Part shown: positions 35,500 to 47,825 of the stretch, piece after piece
How positions within the stretch are numbered: position 1 is the first letter of the stretch
Layout: every line of letters begins with the position of its first letter
Source: Macrolepiota albuminosa
Lineage: Eukaryota; Basidiomycota; Agaricomycetes; Agaricales; Agaricaceae
Reading direction: 5' to 3'
Length of the DNA: 64,000 bases
Assembly (NCBI GenBank): GCA_027475525.1
Contig: JAMWFC010000053.1
Span: 1,054,001 to 1,118,000, forward strand
The notes under the pieces: generated by a model
What the model was told of the DNA's origin: nothing
What the model saw: only the letters and a program-made list of their open reading frames with translations
Databases searched by the model: none
Position numbers and translations under genes: made by a program

Positions 35500-38400
35500 A
35501 TGGCACCCATGAGTACCACCCCACCCCAGCGATCCGCCTATGGCATCGAATTTTCTGACCGAAGATGTTTCACGTCTCCAAAGGACATTCAAAACGCCTT
35601 GGAAGACCTTGCAAGATACTTAACAAAAGACAATTTTGGCCGTGTCCTTGAACCTTTGTTACTCGAACAAGCGCTTGGAATAGAGCTCATCCTTTCCGGT
35701 ATGTATTTCTTAGCGATGTACTCGATGATGTATTTCATGATCTCGTCTTAACTAGGTCTCCCCGACTATATACCTCTGAATTCATGGATCATAAAGAATT
35801 TTCCTGAAGTATATAGCGAATATGCAGTATCTATCGCGTCAAACATCCTTCGTCGACTCACTCGCTTCTTTTTTTTCCATCGGCTTCTTCCAATTGATAA
35901 CGATTTACTTTCTCGCTATCATCGAGACGTGGAGGCGACTCCGAAACTTCTTTTTACCCTCTCATCATTATTCTCTGGAGACAGTGGGTTAGGAAGCGAC
36001 GGAGATGAAGACGATGTAGATTCTAATCCCCGTTATTTCGAAGTCAAAGCAAGGGGGAAGAAAAAGCGGTCTAGACAGGTCGCCAGTAGGCTGGCTATGT
36101 CGAAGTCCAAACCAGATACAAAGATTTTGAGTGACTTCTCCTTTGCAATACCTCATAATCACGAGGACGCCGAAGAAGTTAGGTCCAAAGTCATTGCCAA
36201 TGCCAAGTCCATTCTGCAGGTTTGACATAAATCTACAGACATCTCATATTTGACTTGTTATCTAGTTTTTTTTGACCTCCATCCGTGTTCCAGACGTAGC
36301 TGATTATGTTCAAAAAACTTTTCTTACTTCCGATGAATCTATTTCTCTTTGACCTCCATCCGTGTTCCAGACGTAGCTGATTATGTTCAAAAAACTTTTC
36401 TTACTTCCGATGAATCTATTTCTCGGTAGAAATAGTTGCCCCGATTCCACAAGTGACCCTCGAACAGGCAGCCACTGTAGAGGTGAAGGCCTTTTCTGCA
36501 TACCCATTGATTCGACCCATGAAAGCGTGAGTCTTCCTCCGAGACGTAATTATGGCACTGATAAAGTCTCTGCTTGGTAGTGCCTTGCACTTCAATAACG
36601 TCCAAGGTTTTGGAGAATGGCAGATTTTCATCTCAACACGTGCCGACAAGGATTTACGTGAATCACGTCGTCGAGACCCCAAGACCTTTGAAATTATTGT
36701 GAAAAAGCTCAGGTGCGTTTTTTCTTGCCCCGAATGGTATTTTCTCAGCTATAAACAGAGAGTTGTCCAAAGGACACTTCTCTGAAGACAATCAAAAAAG
36801 GCTAAATGGTCCTAAAACAGACGTGCCAATTTTTGAGGCTAAGATGTCTAGGGATACACGCCTAGTGGTACGATCTTATGTCGTTTTGCAATACAAGTCT
36901 TTGTCTGACCTTTGCCATCAACTTTAGTATCAGGTAGATTCTGCCTCAGATTACAATAGTCTAGTACGTCATTCGAACTCATCCATGCTTAACTATTTAT
37001 CACATCACTACAAGGTCGAGCGGCAAGGTGTGCTGAATCCCAGTAGTTTTATGATAGAACTGAACCTTTCCTGTAGTTTTGCGGATTTTTGGTATATATA
37101 CGCATGCCCAGCTGGACAATCGACTTTGGGAATCCATTGGGCGGCAACTAGTAAATAAAGGCAAGGAATACCGAAGGAGGTGGGAAGTCTTTCGTCTCGA
37201 TGATACCTTGACTAAATAAACTTGCAGATGTGTATACCGCGAACGTGCAATTGGTAATAGCGAAAATGTATTCCTTCCAGCACCTTGACTAAATAAACTT
37301 GCAGATGTGTATACCGCGAACGTGCAATTGGTAATAGCGAAAATGTATTCCTTCCAGCGTCGTTCCCTCCTCTTGAGATTGAAACAATGAAACACCGGTG
37401 GGAATGAGCCTACCCCCAGATGACCTGGAGCAGGTAAGTTCTCCGTTCTACAGGCCTACAAATTCGCTCAGCTCATGTTCCACAAAATAAGATTCATTCG
37501 CTTCTTGTGTAAGTGCCTATGATTAAAAAATAATTTTTGACATTCACGAATACCCAGTCTCGAGAAATACTTGATGTTTTCGCAGGTATACTTAGTGTCT
37601 TCTGAACTGAAATCATTTGATCCACGTCTCATATTACATGTTAGGAACTACTTCACAGTACGCTCCATTTCAGCTCAGCATCTTCGTACTTGTAAGCTTA
37701 CGAAGTGTAATCAGGCATTTTGGCAGATCTCGATGTTGCCTTTCCATTCCAAATCTCGTGAGCTATCATGAAAGTGAATCTTTGGCATACACCTCAATTC
37801 CCGCAAAGGTCGCATGAAAAAGAAATCATCGAACATGCTCAGTCTTGTTATGTCCTTGGTCGGAGCGGGACCGGGTCAGTTGTTCCACTGCCGATAGCCT
37901 TCCAGCTGAAAGGCTTAACCTAACCAGAAAAACGACGACCATGTTATTTAAGATGCTCTGGATCGAACGAACATTCCAGATGAATAGTGGTGACGTTTCA
38001 AAACCCCGCCAAATCTTCGTGACGAAATCCCGCGTCCTTGCCGGTAAAGTGGAAGAATATTTTACAAAACTCCTAGAGTCCCTTAAAGTCACATCACAAT
38101 CACCCGAGGAGCTTCGGAAACTTGTTCTCGCAAAACGAAATCAAGTCTACGATGACAATCTTGTTGACTTGGATGATGAAGATAACTGGCGTAGTGATCT
38201 TCCTCGCAAGTTTAGCGAACTCCAGGATACCAATTTCCCCCTTTTCTTGACCTTTGATCGTGTGAGTCTAGTGATCTTCCTCGCAAGTTTAGCGAACTCC
38301 AGGATACCAATTTCCCCCTTTTCTTGACCTTTGATCGTGTGAGTCTCTCTTCTTCACACATACTGTATGATATGTTGATATCAGGCGTGGTCTATAGTTA

Positions 38401-41400
38401 TGTGACCTCATTGAAGCTGATTTTAATGCATCCGAGAAGAGGTATAGCCATAAAGAAAATCAAGAGCCCCGTACATTTGTTTCTTACGAGGTCTTTGAGA
38501 CTCACTACTGGCCTCACTTCCCACAGCGCCTCACTAAAGGCTTAGGTCCGTTCTGATTCTTCATGCTAAGATCTATTCTCTGACATTCTAAACTAGATCC
38601 AGCTTTGGTATTCAGTGAAATCATGGGTAGGTTTCGGTCCCCAAGATAAAACCTTGGCAAGTACTAATGTGATTTCTAGGCATCATAAAAGGATCTGAAA
38701 ACACAACTGTGTCAGATCGTGGCTATCTTGACAGGAAAACATATGAAGAGCTCTCTGAAAGGACTCAATCTACATTTGCTACTCAACGTAACACTATCTA
38801 TGGTATTTTTGAAGCGTACCAGAGTCAAAAACGACAGCAAGGGGATTTTGATGCGGCAGACAGGTAAGAGTATTTGGGTGTTTCAATTCATGCAGAATGC
38901 TCACTGCAATGACCTAGAGCACACGGCATCTTACGCGTTTTTAGAACACCCAATTGCAGTGTGATAGGACAGAAAGTTGATTATCTGTTGGTAATTCACA
39001 CGGCATCTTACGCGTTTTTAGAACACCCAATTGCAGTGTGATAGGACAGAAAGTTGATTATCTGTTGGTAATTTCTGTGGTGTCTATTGTTACGTTCTGA
39101 CCATGGTCCATAGATATGTAGATGAGGCGCAGGACAATCTTTTGATTGATGCTCTTCGTGCGTGAAAATATTGATCCACTTTCTCGATCTCTACTGAAAA
39201 AGTCTTTCAGTTCTCCGATCCCTTTGTCATAACCAAGACGGCCTTTTCTGGGCTGGTGATACTGCTCAAACGATTTCGGTCGGCAGTGCATTCAGATTCA
39301 ACGACCTCAAAGCGACGGCCTTTTCTGGGCTGGTGATACTGCTCAAACGATTTCGGTCGGCAGTGCATTCAGATTCAACGACCTCAAAGCCTTTTTATTC
39401 AGAATCGAAGTGGGTCTTCACTTACCTTTTTCTGCGTCATCGCGTATCTAATTTATGTATACAGAAACACACAACGGAGAAAGCATCCGCAAAGACTTCT
39501 ATTAATCAGCCTCAAAGTCCTCCCAAAACTTTCCAGCTCGCAACTAACTATCGTTCACACTCCGGAATAGTTAACTGTGCTCAGTCCATCATTGGGTTGA
39601 TCAGCAGATTTTGGCCCTATTCCATTGATACTCTTGCGCCTGAGAAGGGCATAGTTGATGGGCCATCATTGGGTTGATCAGCAGATTTTGGCCCTATTCC
39701 ATTGATACTCTTGCGCCTGAGAAGGGCATAGTTGATGGGCCGAAGCCAGTTTTCCTGGACGGATGGGATGATGATAATGTTCGATATGTACGTCGTTAGA
39801 TGTCTGGATCTAGCTCTGATGTTAACCATTGGATTCTAGGAACAATTTCTCTTTGGTTCAAGGTAACAGTGATGTACACAACACCGGTACAGGATTCATC
39901 CTATTCATCACAGCGGCAGTCACATTGAATTCGGTGCACAGCAATGTGAGCGTGATTTTTACATTCCTCGAGGTTTTTACACTCGTCGTCTCAAGGTATA
40001 CTGGTGCGAAATGAATCAGCTCGTCTTAAGCTACAAGAACAGGTTGGGAACATTGGTTTGATAATGTAAGTTACGTTCCTGATCTTAGGTCCATGAACAA
40101 TACAATCAGAGTTTCAATAGGACTTTGTATGATAGCAAGGGACTTGAATTCAATGACGTGAGATTATTTGATAACAATACAATCAGAGTTTCAATAGGAC
40201 TTTGTATGATAGCAAGGGACTTGAATTCAATGACGTGAGATTATTTGATCAATAAGAAGTCAATCCTCATGGTGCTCACAGGTCTTGTTATTTAACTTTT
40301 TCGAAGATTCCAGTGTGGAATTACCACAATGGCGTCTACTTCTGTCTCAAAAAGATCCGAACGAACTCGCAGATGGCGGGATCCCGGTTGTTACTGCTCC
40401 AAATTTGATAGGATTCGGCATGCTAGTATCTGTGCAGAAGTATGTTTTCTGATGTTATGATGATTCTAATGTCTCAACAAATACTTTGCGCAGCTCAAAT
40501 TCCTATCTGTGCAGAAGTATGTTTTCTGATGTTATGATGATTCTAATGTCTCAACAAATACTTTGCGCAGCTCAAATTCCTTATGTCGCAATTACACGAG
40601 CGCGAAAAAACCTTTGGATAGCTGATCAGTCTTCGAAAGGGGAACCAATGCGGGTGAATTACTCTCTCACTTGCTTGGAAATCTCATAGAACATTGCTTA
40701 GGTATTCTGGACAAGGAAGAACCTGGTTCACAGTTGTACGCCCGGCACAGATATGCCACGTTTGGCTGTTTCATCTCTTGTGAAGAGTGGGCAAGTAAAG
40801 GAAAGGAGCTTTTTGATCGCAAGAAATTTTTCCAGGCCAAACATTGTTATGAACGGGCCTCTATGCCGCGCGAAGTGGCCATTTCGAATGCCTACTATCT
40901 GCGTGGCGAGGCGCGTAAAATTCCCAGTGGCAACTCAAGACATCTGAAAGAACGATTGCACCGTGGATTTGTCACAGCAGCGGAAGCTTTTTTGGACTGC
41001 GCACAGGCAAGCAAGAACCGTGCCATTTACATCCGATGCGCAGCAGAATGTCTCCAGCTGGCTCCTGAAGAGTTGCGAGCGGCAAAGACATACCTCGAAG
41101 CACAAGAATATAACGCTGCCGCGAAACTTTTCCGCAAACTTGGTCAGAGTTGCGAGCGGCAAAGACATACCTCGAAGCACAAGAATATAACGCTGCCGCG
41201 AAACTTTTCCGCAAACTTGGTCATTTTGACGAGCTGTAGATATCATCAGGATCACAAAAAGTATATGCAAACCGAAATCGTTCAAAACATCGAGGAAGTA
41301 GCCCGTCTGTTCTACTTCAGAGAAGAGAATTTTGAGTAGGCATGCAAACCGAAATCGTTCAAAACATCGAGGAAGTAGCCCGTCTGTTCTACTTCAGAGA

Positions 41401-44400
41401 AGAGAATTTTGAGTAGGCCTGTTGATTAACAATTCCTGATGAATACCTACCTTATTACGATTACAGAAAGGCACGGGAGTTGTTTTCTACTGACGAAGAG
41501 GAATTGGAATACCTGATGAATACCTACCTTATTACGATTACAGAAAGGCACGGGAGTTGTTTTCTACTGACGAAGAGGAATTGGAATACTGGAGGATCTT
41601 GATCTAGGTCATGTTCGTGCCCGAGTCCTAGTGTCGCTCGGCCGCTCAGTGGAAGCTGCTGCCGTCACCTCGCCGAGGGTCGAGATCAGGAAGCAATTCC
41701 CCTCTTTCTCGAAAATGGACAGGACATTCATTCAATGCACCAAGCTTGCTCATGTATTTGCGAGGCTTTTGGAGCAGTGCTTCGTACGGCGTCGTTCCCG
41801 ATAAAAATCAATTCTTCAGCTCATTGACTGGTCAAACCGTCTTAATCTTGATCTCATAGATTCAAAGGCCTTGAAAGATGAAGTTAGAGAAGGTCTTTTT
41901 CTCCATTCATATCCACTGACTAATATGTGCAGTTATCCATGTTTAATGCTATCGTTGAGTATGACAAGGTCAATCTTGCCAAATTAGCCCACGTCTTTCT
42001 TGCGACAAGCAGTCATTCTGCCGCTACACTTTGCCTATATCACTACTTCAGAATCTTTCCACGGATTACAACTTTCTTGCGACAAGCAGTCATTCTGCCG
42101 CTACACTTTGCCTATATCACTACTTCAGAATCTTTCCACGGATTACAACGCTGACTCGTGAAGAACTGCAGAGATTTTGCATCTGTTTCTTGCCTATATT
42201 AGGCTGCTACACGAGCTTGCTTTCCAACTCGACCCTCGTGCTGTCCCTTCTAGTCAAACCCTCTTGTTGTTCGGTATCAGTCCCATTTCTTCTGACAGTT
42301 TCTTCATTCGTCCTGGAACCTTCCTTGACCATACTAGAGGGCAAGGAGTTCCTTCCGAAGGGATCTCCATCTCTGGTGTGGAGTTCTGTCGAACTCTAAG
42401 CCAAGCCCTTCAAAAGGAACTCCGGACAAAAATCTCGGAGCAGATTTGTCAATGTAGACATGCTGCGCAGTTTTCGCCTTGTCTTACTTTTAATACCCTT
42501 GGATACTGCAATTGGAATGAATGTCCTCGAGAACATATATCTTCGACTTCCGTATCAAAGAAGTGGTATAATATGCGGGTCCGACTCAATCTACAACAAG
42601 TATTGATACTTAACACCTTCTCCGGTGAAAATCAATTGCAGAGAAGGAAAAACAAGCGGTATGGTTCAGAAATTTTCATTTTTTCGTAACTAAAAAAACG
42701 TGCAGGATCTACATCAGTCAGCTCTATGAGACTTTAAATCCTCCATACTTTTACCTCGGAACACAATCACTACTCGATCCGGGAGAGATTCCCGAGTTCA
42801 AGAGGGGTATTTAAATCCTCCATACTTTTACCTCGGAACACAATCACTACTCGATCCGGGAGAGATTCCCGAGTTCAAGAGGGGTATCAAGTCGTAAAAG
42901 AATGGCTTCGTGACGTCGCCTACTCGCTCAATGTCTATCCACTACTCATTTCTTGACTGATATGTTTCGCATTTCGAACATGGCACTGGCATTTGATCCA
43001 CGCGATGCTCTTAATATCTGCATAGTTCTCCTTATTTGTCTCCGACTTTGCTGTTCCACCTTTCCTGAGGGTTCCGAACGGAGTATGTATGTTGGGTGAA
43101 CTTTGGGGTCTTTGGATGGAAGTAAAGAGTGGAGCATATCTGCTGGTTTCACATCTGTTTGGTCAGTGCTTTTTTGCATTCAAGTACTTTTTATATGTTG
43201 AATCTCTTTATAGCCATATCATCGACTCAAGGCTTCCTATGAATATCAGTGACATTTGCACTCTGATTGAGCACCTCTGCACTGCCTGTGTTATATCGTA
43301 CAACAAGTATCGAAAGGGTAGCTTGCATGGAGTAACGCTCCCACGCAGTTGGCTCCTGCGCTATCTGTTATATCGTACAACAAGTATCGAAAGGGTAGCT
43401 TGCATGGAGTAACGCTCCCACGCAGTTGGCTCCTGCGCTATCTGGTCGCCAAGATGCACAAGTAAAACTTACTCCGCCTTATTGTCTTCTGATATCTCGT
43501 ATTGGGACATTACTGGAGACTATTTACAGTGGCACAGGCGCGGGTTAGTACCGCCTTATTGTCTTCTGATATCTCGTATTGGGACATTACTGGAGACTAT
43601 TTACAGTGGCACAGGCGCGGGTTAGTACACTCAAAACAATGTCAGGATTTTGAGGTGACCTTGACATATTTTCGCACAGACTACCTTTTATTCGAAGTTC
43701 CGATATTGCAACCATTCGAAGCCCAGTCATTCGCGGGCTATTCATTACTCGCATGTGAGTAGGGTCCTTACTCGTTTATTGGGTAAATCTGACTTGGTTA
43801 AAGTTGTCGAGCAATATGCCTTCGTATGTCTATGAAAAACGGTAATCAAAATTTTGTGGATCTCATAATTTGTTCATTAGTTGTCGAGCAATATGCCTTC
43901 GTATGTCTATGAAAAACGGTAATCAAAATTTTGTGGATCTCATAATTTGTTCATTCAGTTGGTTACAACATTCCCGGATCGACTTTCAGAATAAGTATCA
44001 TAAGGCGGTGACATCGATCAAGCGTCCTGACCGCGCTTTCCTCAGCTCTATCGACAGTAAGTGTGCCCCTCCTTATTTGTGTCTTGCGGGGCTGAAATAG
44101 AGACTGGAAGATATGTCTTTGCCGAGGATGGGGAGACTTGGTTCGCGCTCTACGCAACATGCCGCAGGGATCACTCGTCGATGAGTTGCTTCAACTTCAT
44201 GATCTGGGACGGGAGGCTGTTCCATCACGACCGGTCTACGGAGTGCGCATCATTCCCTTCACGGAAAACGAGGACTTGTTTCAGCTGCTAGGAGCTTCAT
44301 CCCCCCCTTTAGTGGAAACGGCGAGTGTCGAGTCTGATTTTTATCAGCAGCAACAGGGACTGTCGTACGACCAACAGGCAGAAGACTTGACCGAACATGT

Positions 44401-45218
44401 CGTCGATTTGGTTGAACTTGGTGAACCAGAAGGAACGGGAGGAGACATCGATGAGTTGGGTGATGGTTTTGGTGACGAGGCTTCATCTATAATCATTGCT
44501 CCCGATCTGCCACAAGCCCAGCCTCCTTCTGAAGAGGAAAAACGTGCAGCATTGGCGATCCTAGATATTTACAGACGAGGCCGTCTCCGGCGTGGTCGCG
44601 GTAGAGCGAGGCCCACTTCAAGCATAGCGAAGATTTTCTAGATATTTACAGACGAGGCCGTCTCCGGCGTGGTCGCGGTAGAGCGAGGCCCACTTCAAGC
44701 ATAGCGAAGATTTTCTTACCTGTTTGAAGCTATCTCACGAAATGTCTTGGGACAAGAACCCAAGTTACCGATTTATTTTTCTCGGCCCCTTCCTCATATC
44801 CTGGTCTGTTTGGATGTTGCCCTCGCTTCTACATCTTCTCACAAGAGACCACCAAAAGGCGCCTCCTTGAGGATCGCCACGAGAATTTGGACGGCGTTAC
44901 AAACCGTATGAATGAACTTGTGTATGTCATCCTCGTAAAGGATTGATACATTGACTCATACGCCTTGACTAGGAAATGATCAAATCTTTGACACGTTTGC
45001 AAAAGTTGCTGGAACCAGCGTCTGATCTTCATCGTCACTACGATATGGCAGAACTTCGAAGAACAGTCAAAGAAACGGCTGAAATACTTAGAGCGCTTCC
45101 GTTCCGTCCAGATGAACTTCAGAGAAATCTTGACATTGCCGTAAAAGGAATCCTGACGACCAGGCGACCTCAGAAGTCCCTTCCCAAACCTGACCTTGTG
45201 TGCGAAGACGATATTTGA
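35500..45218 (+). CDS. Very large UvrD-type (SF1) helicase, TRANK1-like, with CCCH finger
   Basis: One long gene, heavily broken by introns and 17 duplications of 77 bp. The helicase motifs appear in order: Walker A VLGRSGTGKTTT split by an intron (about 37845-37945), Walker B YVDEAQDNLLID (39116-39154), motif III FWAGDTAQTISVG (about 39245), NYRS (39544), TLYDSKGLEFNDV (about 40120) and motif VI YVAITRAR (40583-40606). Helical, TPR-like repeats follow (KGKELFDRKKFFQAKHCYERA, AKTYLEAQEYNAAAKLFRKL). Next is a C-x8-C-x4-C-x3-H zinc finger (42479-42536), and then an acidic, Arg/Gly-ended tail. The layout resembles the TPR and ankyrin repeat-containing TRANK1 family of fungi and animals, whose function is poorly known. 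The start at 35500 and stop at 45218 are the simplest limits. Confidence 0.82.
36271..36424. repeat. 77-bp exact tandem duplication #11
   Basis: Two copies, period 77, in the large helicase gene, first of 17 there. Confidence 0.95.
37205..37358. repeat. 77-bp exact tandem duplication #12
   Basis: Two copies, period 77, in the helicase gene. Confidence 0.95.
38192..38345. repeat. 77-bp exact tandem duplication #13
   Basis: Two copies, period 77, in the helicase gene. Confidence 0.95.
38920..39073. repeat. 77-bp exact tandem duplication #14
   Basis: Two copies, period 77, just upstream of the Walker B box of the helicase. Confidence 0.95.
39237..39390. repeat. 77-bp exact tandem duplication #15
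   Basis: Two copies, period 77; duplicates helicase motif III. Confidence 0.95.
39586..39739. repeat. 77-bp exact tandem duplication #16
   Basis: Two copies, period 77, in the helicase gene after NYRS. Confidence 0.95.
40096..40249. repeat. 77-bp exact tandem duplication #17
   Basis: Two copies, period 77; duplicates the LYDSKGLEFND helicase block. Confidence 0.95.
40427..40580. repeat. 77-bp exact tandem duplication #18
   Basis: Two copies, period 77, immediately before helicase motif VI. Confidence 0.95.
41069..41222. repeat. 77-bp exact tandem duplication #19
   Basis: Two copies, period 77, in the TPR-like part of the helicase. Confidence 0.95.
41265..41418. repeat. 77-bp exact tandem duplication #20
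   Basis: Two copies, period 77; its junction is only 196 bp from that of #19. Confidence 0.95.
41435..41588. repeat. 77-bp exact tandem duplication #21
   Basis: Two copies, period 77; its junction is only 170 bp from that of #20. Confidence 0.95.
41995..42148. repeat. 77-bp exact tandem duplication #22
   Basis: Two copies, period 77, in the helicase gene. Confidence 0.95.
42733..42886. repeat. 77-bp exact tandem duplication #23
   Basis: Two copies, period 77, in the helicase gene downstream of the CCCH finger. Confidence 0.95.
43289..43442. repeat. 77-bp exact tandem duplication #24
   Basis: Two copies, period 77, in the helicase gene. Confidence 0.95.
43474..43627. repeat. 77-bp exact tandem duplication #25
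   Basis: Two copies, period 77; its junction is 185 bp from that of #24. Confidence 0.95.
43802..43955. repeat. 77-bp exact tandem duplication #26
   Basis: Two copies, period 77, in the helicase gene. Confidence 0.95.
44561..44714. repeat. 77-bp exact tandem duplication #27
   Basis: Two copies, period 77, in the C-terminal Arg/Gly part of the helicase. Confidence 0.95.
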
Positions 45219-45552
45219 AGAAGAGCTGTAAGCAGTTGAGTTACTGCACGGTCTATTTTCTGGTTACGATCAATCGCAGTCTGTTTACTATATATTCTAT
45301 GCATCATTGAGTGAGACAACAACAGGGCAGCAAAAGGGTGGGTATACACAGGCATAAGTAAAATACATAGACAACTGATTGCGGGAAAATCCAGCACAAA
45401 TACAGTGTAAGGGTAATCGTGTTACGTAAGGAAGGATTTACAATGATGGCGGAAGGGGAACAGTGCGATATCATATAACCGCACTGAGGAAATATTAGGA
45501 TCGAATATATTACAGTACACAAAGTAGACAGTCTTAGATGCAGTGTTCCTCT
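45219..45552. other. Convergent 3' flanks of the helicase and DOT1
   Basis: 334 bp between convergent stops; nothing else recognised. Confidence 0.5.
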
Positions 45553-47775
45553 TTAGGGCCTTCGCACCCGGGAATTTCTTCCTGTTCCTATTCTTGAGCT
45601 CTCAAAACGTTCTAGAATTTCCGCATAGCCGGCGCGGTCGACACGATGGACGTAATAGCTCCCGCCGCTGTTACCCCACGAGACACTCCCGGAGCGATAC
45701 GGGCGTTCCACGACATCAAAAATCGCACTGATATCGTCAACCTATGTGAATGATAGATTGTAAGATCGGAGCGATACGGGCGTTCCACGACATCAAAAAT
45801 CGCACTGATATCGTCAACCTATGTGAATGATAGATTGTAAGATGGGAGCAGCAAACATCTAGTCGAAACGATCTGGCTCACATTGCGCTCCGTAACGCGT
45901 GCATTCAGTGACGAAACAAAGGGTTTCAGCGAAATGACGATGGCACCTTCTTTCAGATCTAGAAACTTTGGCCGTAGGGCCTCGTTCACTTGCATACAAG
46001 ATAAGTGTCATCGTTTAGAAAGAGGAAGGGTCACGTACGTTTTTCGTCAAAAACTTTGTTATCTACAAGTACAACGTCTGCCTGTGGAATGAGCTCGCTA
46101 ACTCTGGAACTCTTCAACATATCTCCTTCCTCCAGTTCAATCTCCCCCAAGCGCACCCCCCACATCCTGCAACGCACTCCTAGGTGCTCTTTCATCTCTC
46201 TCGCTATTTTTGCAGGACCGGGGAGTACCTCGATTCCGTAGCTCCTACAGCCTGTTTGAAGGCTTGCTTGCGCACAAACATTTCCCACACCGCTTCCGAG
46301 GTCGAGGAACAGTGAGTCCTCGCGCAATCTTGTGATTTCGATCAGTTCGTATGCAAGGCTTGGCATGAGCTCCCCGTAGACGGTGCTAGAAAAGGCCTCA
46401 TATGCCTTGAGGTTCTGAACATATGGACCAACGCTACGCTGATAGTTCTCTTCGATGATGCGCATTAGGACTTTCTTGGGAAATCCTGTCTGTGTCCATT
46501 GCGTGACGCTATGCTTCAGCGAGTTGCAAGGCGTAGATGCGAAAGGGTCTTTGGGAATTGGCGGGTATTTGAGCCTCCGAAGTAGAGCATTGATTCTCTC
46601 CATCGTTAAAAGAAAGAGCGGACCATCCTGCCGGTGTATCGCACGCTGTAAAGCGCGAAGGAGGGGGACGGGTTTCGTACCAGACGAAGTAGAAGAGAGG
46701 CTGGACAAGCTGGAGACAGACGACGTGGAACCAGAGGATTGTGAGTTAGGGGGTGAGGGCGAGGGCGAGGGCGGAGGTGAGAGTGCTTCTGAAAGGGTTT
46801 CGCCAGGTATTGAGCCAAAGAGGGCTTGTTGAGCGCGTGTCAGATAACCTGTGGGCAGTGAGCATCGTTTCGGACGGATCAGCCGCAACGTACATTCTAT
46901 TATAGTGTACAGTGATTTTTCGAGGTCCATAATTGGATTGTAGTGATCCTTGTCTTTAGGAGCAAGGTACATTCTATTATAGTGTACAGTGATTTTTCGA
47001 GGTCCATAATTGGATTGTAGTGATCCTTGTCTTTAGGAGCAAGAGAATAAATCTACACGACGTGAGAACTCGTGTCATGTGGAGAACAAGTAACATGTAC
47101 CGTTCCACGGCACCAGTATTTGGATACTCGAGCTCGACAACAGGATATTGGGTGGGATGTGGTTTGAATCTATAGTCGCGTGGGTCGTCATGATTCCTGA
47201 AATCTGGGAAAGCCGTCAACCAGCAACTTGGGCACGCGATCTGAAAAAAACTTACATGGCTTGTAAGACTTCATCAGACGCTTGACAGTTTGTTCAGAAC
47301 TCCAGTGTTTTTCACCGGGCAAGCCATCCTCAGGAGCCTTCCAATGTCGAGATTGGAGAGGACATTGGTCGTCCAAGGCTGGAAAGGCGGATGTAGAACG
47401 CGACCTGCTACTGCGGTATATTGGCTCGGGAGATGGAGGACGGCTCTCTGTCGCGCTCGAGGCGCGTGAGGAACTGCGTGAAACGGGGGCAGAGGGGGGT
47501 TTACGACGGGCGTTCTTCGGGGCAGCGGCACGCAACCTCTTGACTTCGCGGGGGAGATCTGGAGCAGGGGCGGGGCTGGACTTGCGCTTGATGCTGGCGG
47601 GGGGGCTGGGGAGGGGAGACGGGGCGGAGCTAGTTGCACGCCTACACCATGGGCGGGTGGCGGGGACGAGTGCAATGCGCTTGCGGACTACGGGAGACGG
47701 CGAGGAGACGACAGAGCTGGACGAGCTCTTCGATGGCGAGAAGAAGGAAAAGTCGGGCGACGACGTCGAGAGCAT
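45553..47775 (-). CDS. DOT1: Histone H3-K79 methyltransferase DOT1
   Basis: Methylates Lys79 of histone H3 in the nucleosome core. The start MLSTSSPDFSF at 47775 leads a Ser/Pro/Lys/Arg-rich, disordered region of about 170 residues that could bind DNA or nucleosomes. The catalytic fold has VYGELMPSLAYELI and the SAM-binding motif I DLGSGVGN (about 46283-46306), then YGIEVLPGPAKIAREM and ADVVLVDNKVFDE. The end is PYRSGSVSWGNSGGSYYVHR and the stop is at 45553. Introns split it. Two 77-bp duplications (45690, 46890) fall in exons. Its ATG lies 50 bp past the stop of the ABC gene on the same strand. Confidence 0.93.
45690..45843. repeat. 77-bp exact tandem duplication #28
   Basis: Two copies, period 77, in the 3' part of DOT1. 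Confidence 0.95.
46890..47043. repeat. 77-bp exact tandem duplication #29
   Basis: Two copies, period 77, in DOT1; splits the LAPKDKDHYNPIMDLEK exon. Confidence 0.95.
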
Positions 47776-47825
47776 TGACAGTCAAAGTTAAATATATAAC
47801 ACAGCCACCACAAATAATACAATAA
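47776..47825 (-). promoter_or_regulatory. Very short gap upstream of DOT1 with TATA-like block
   Basis: Only 50 bp separate the ABC transporter stop codon from the DOT1 start, with GTTATATATTTAAC on the minus strand. The DOT1 promoter probably extends into the ABC coding region. Confidence 0.45.
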
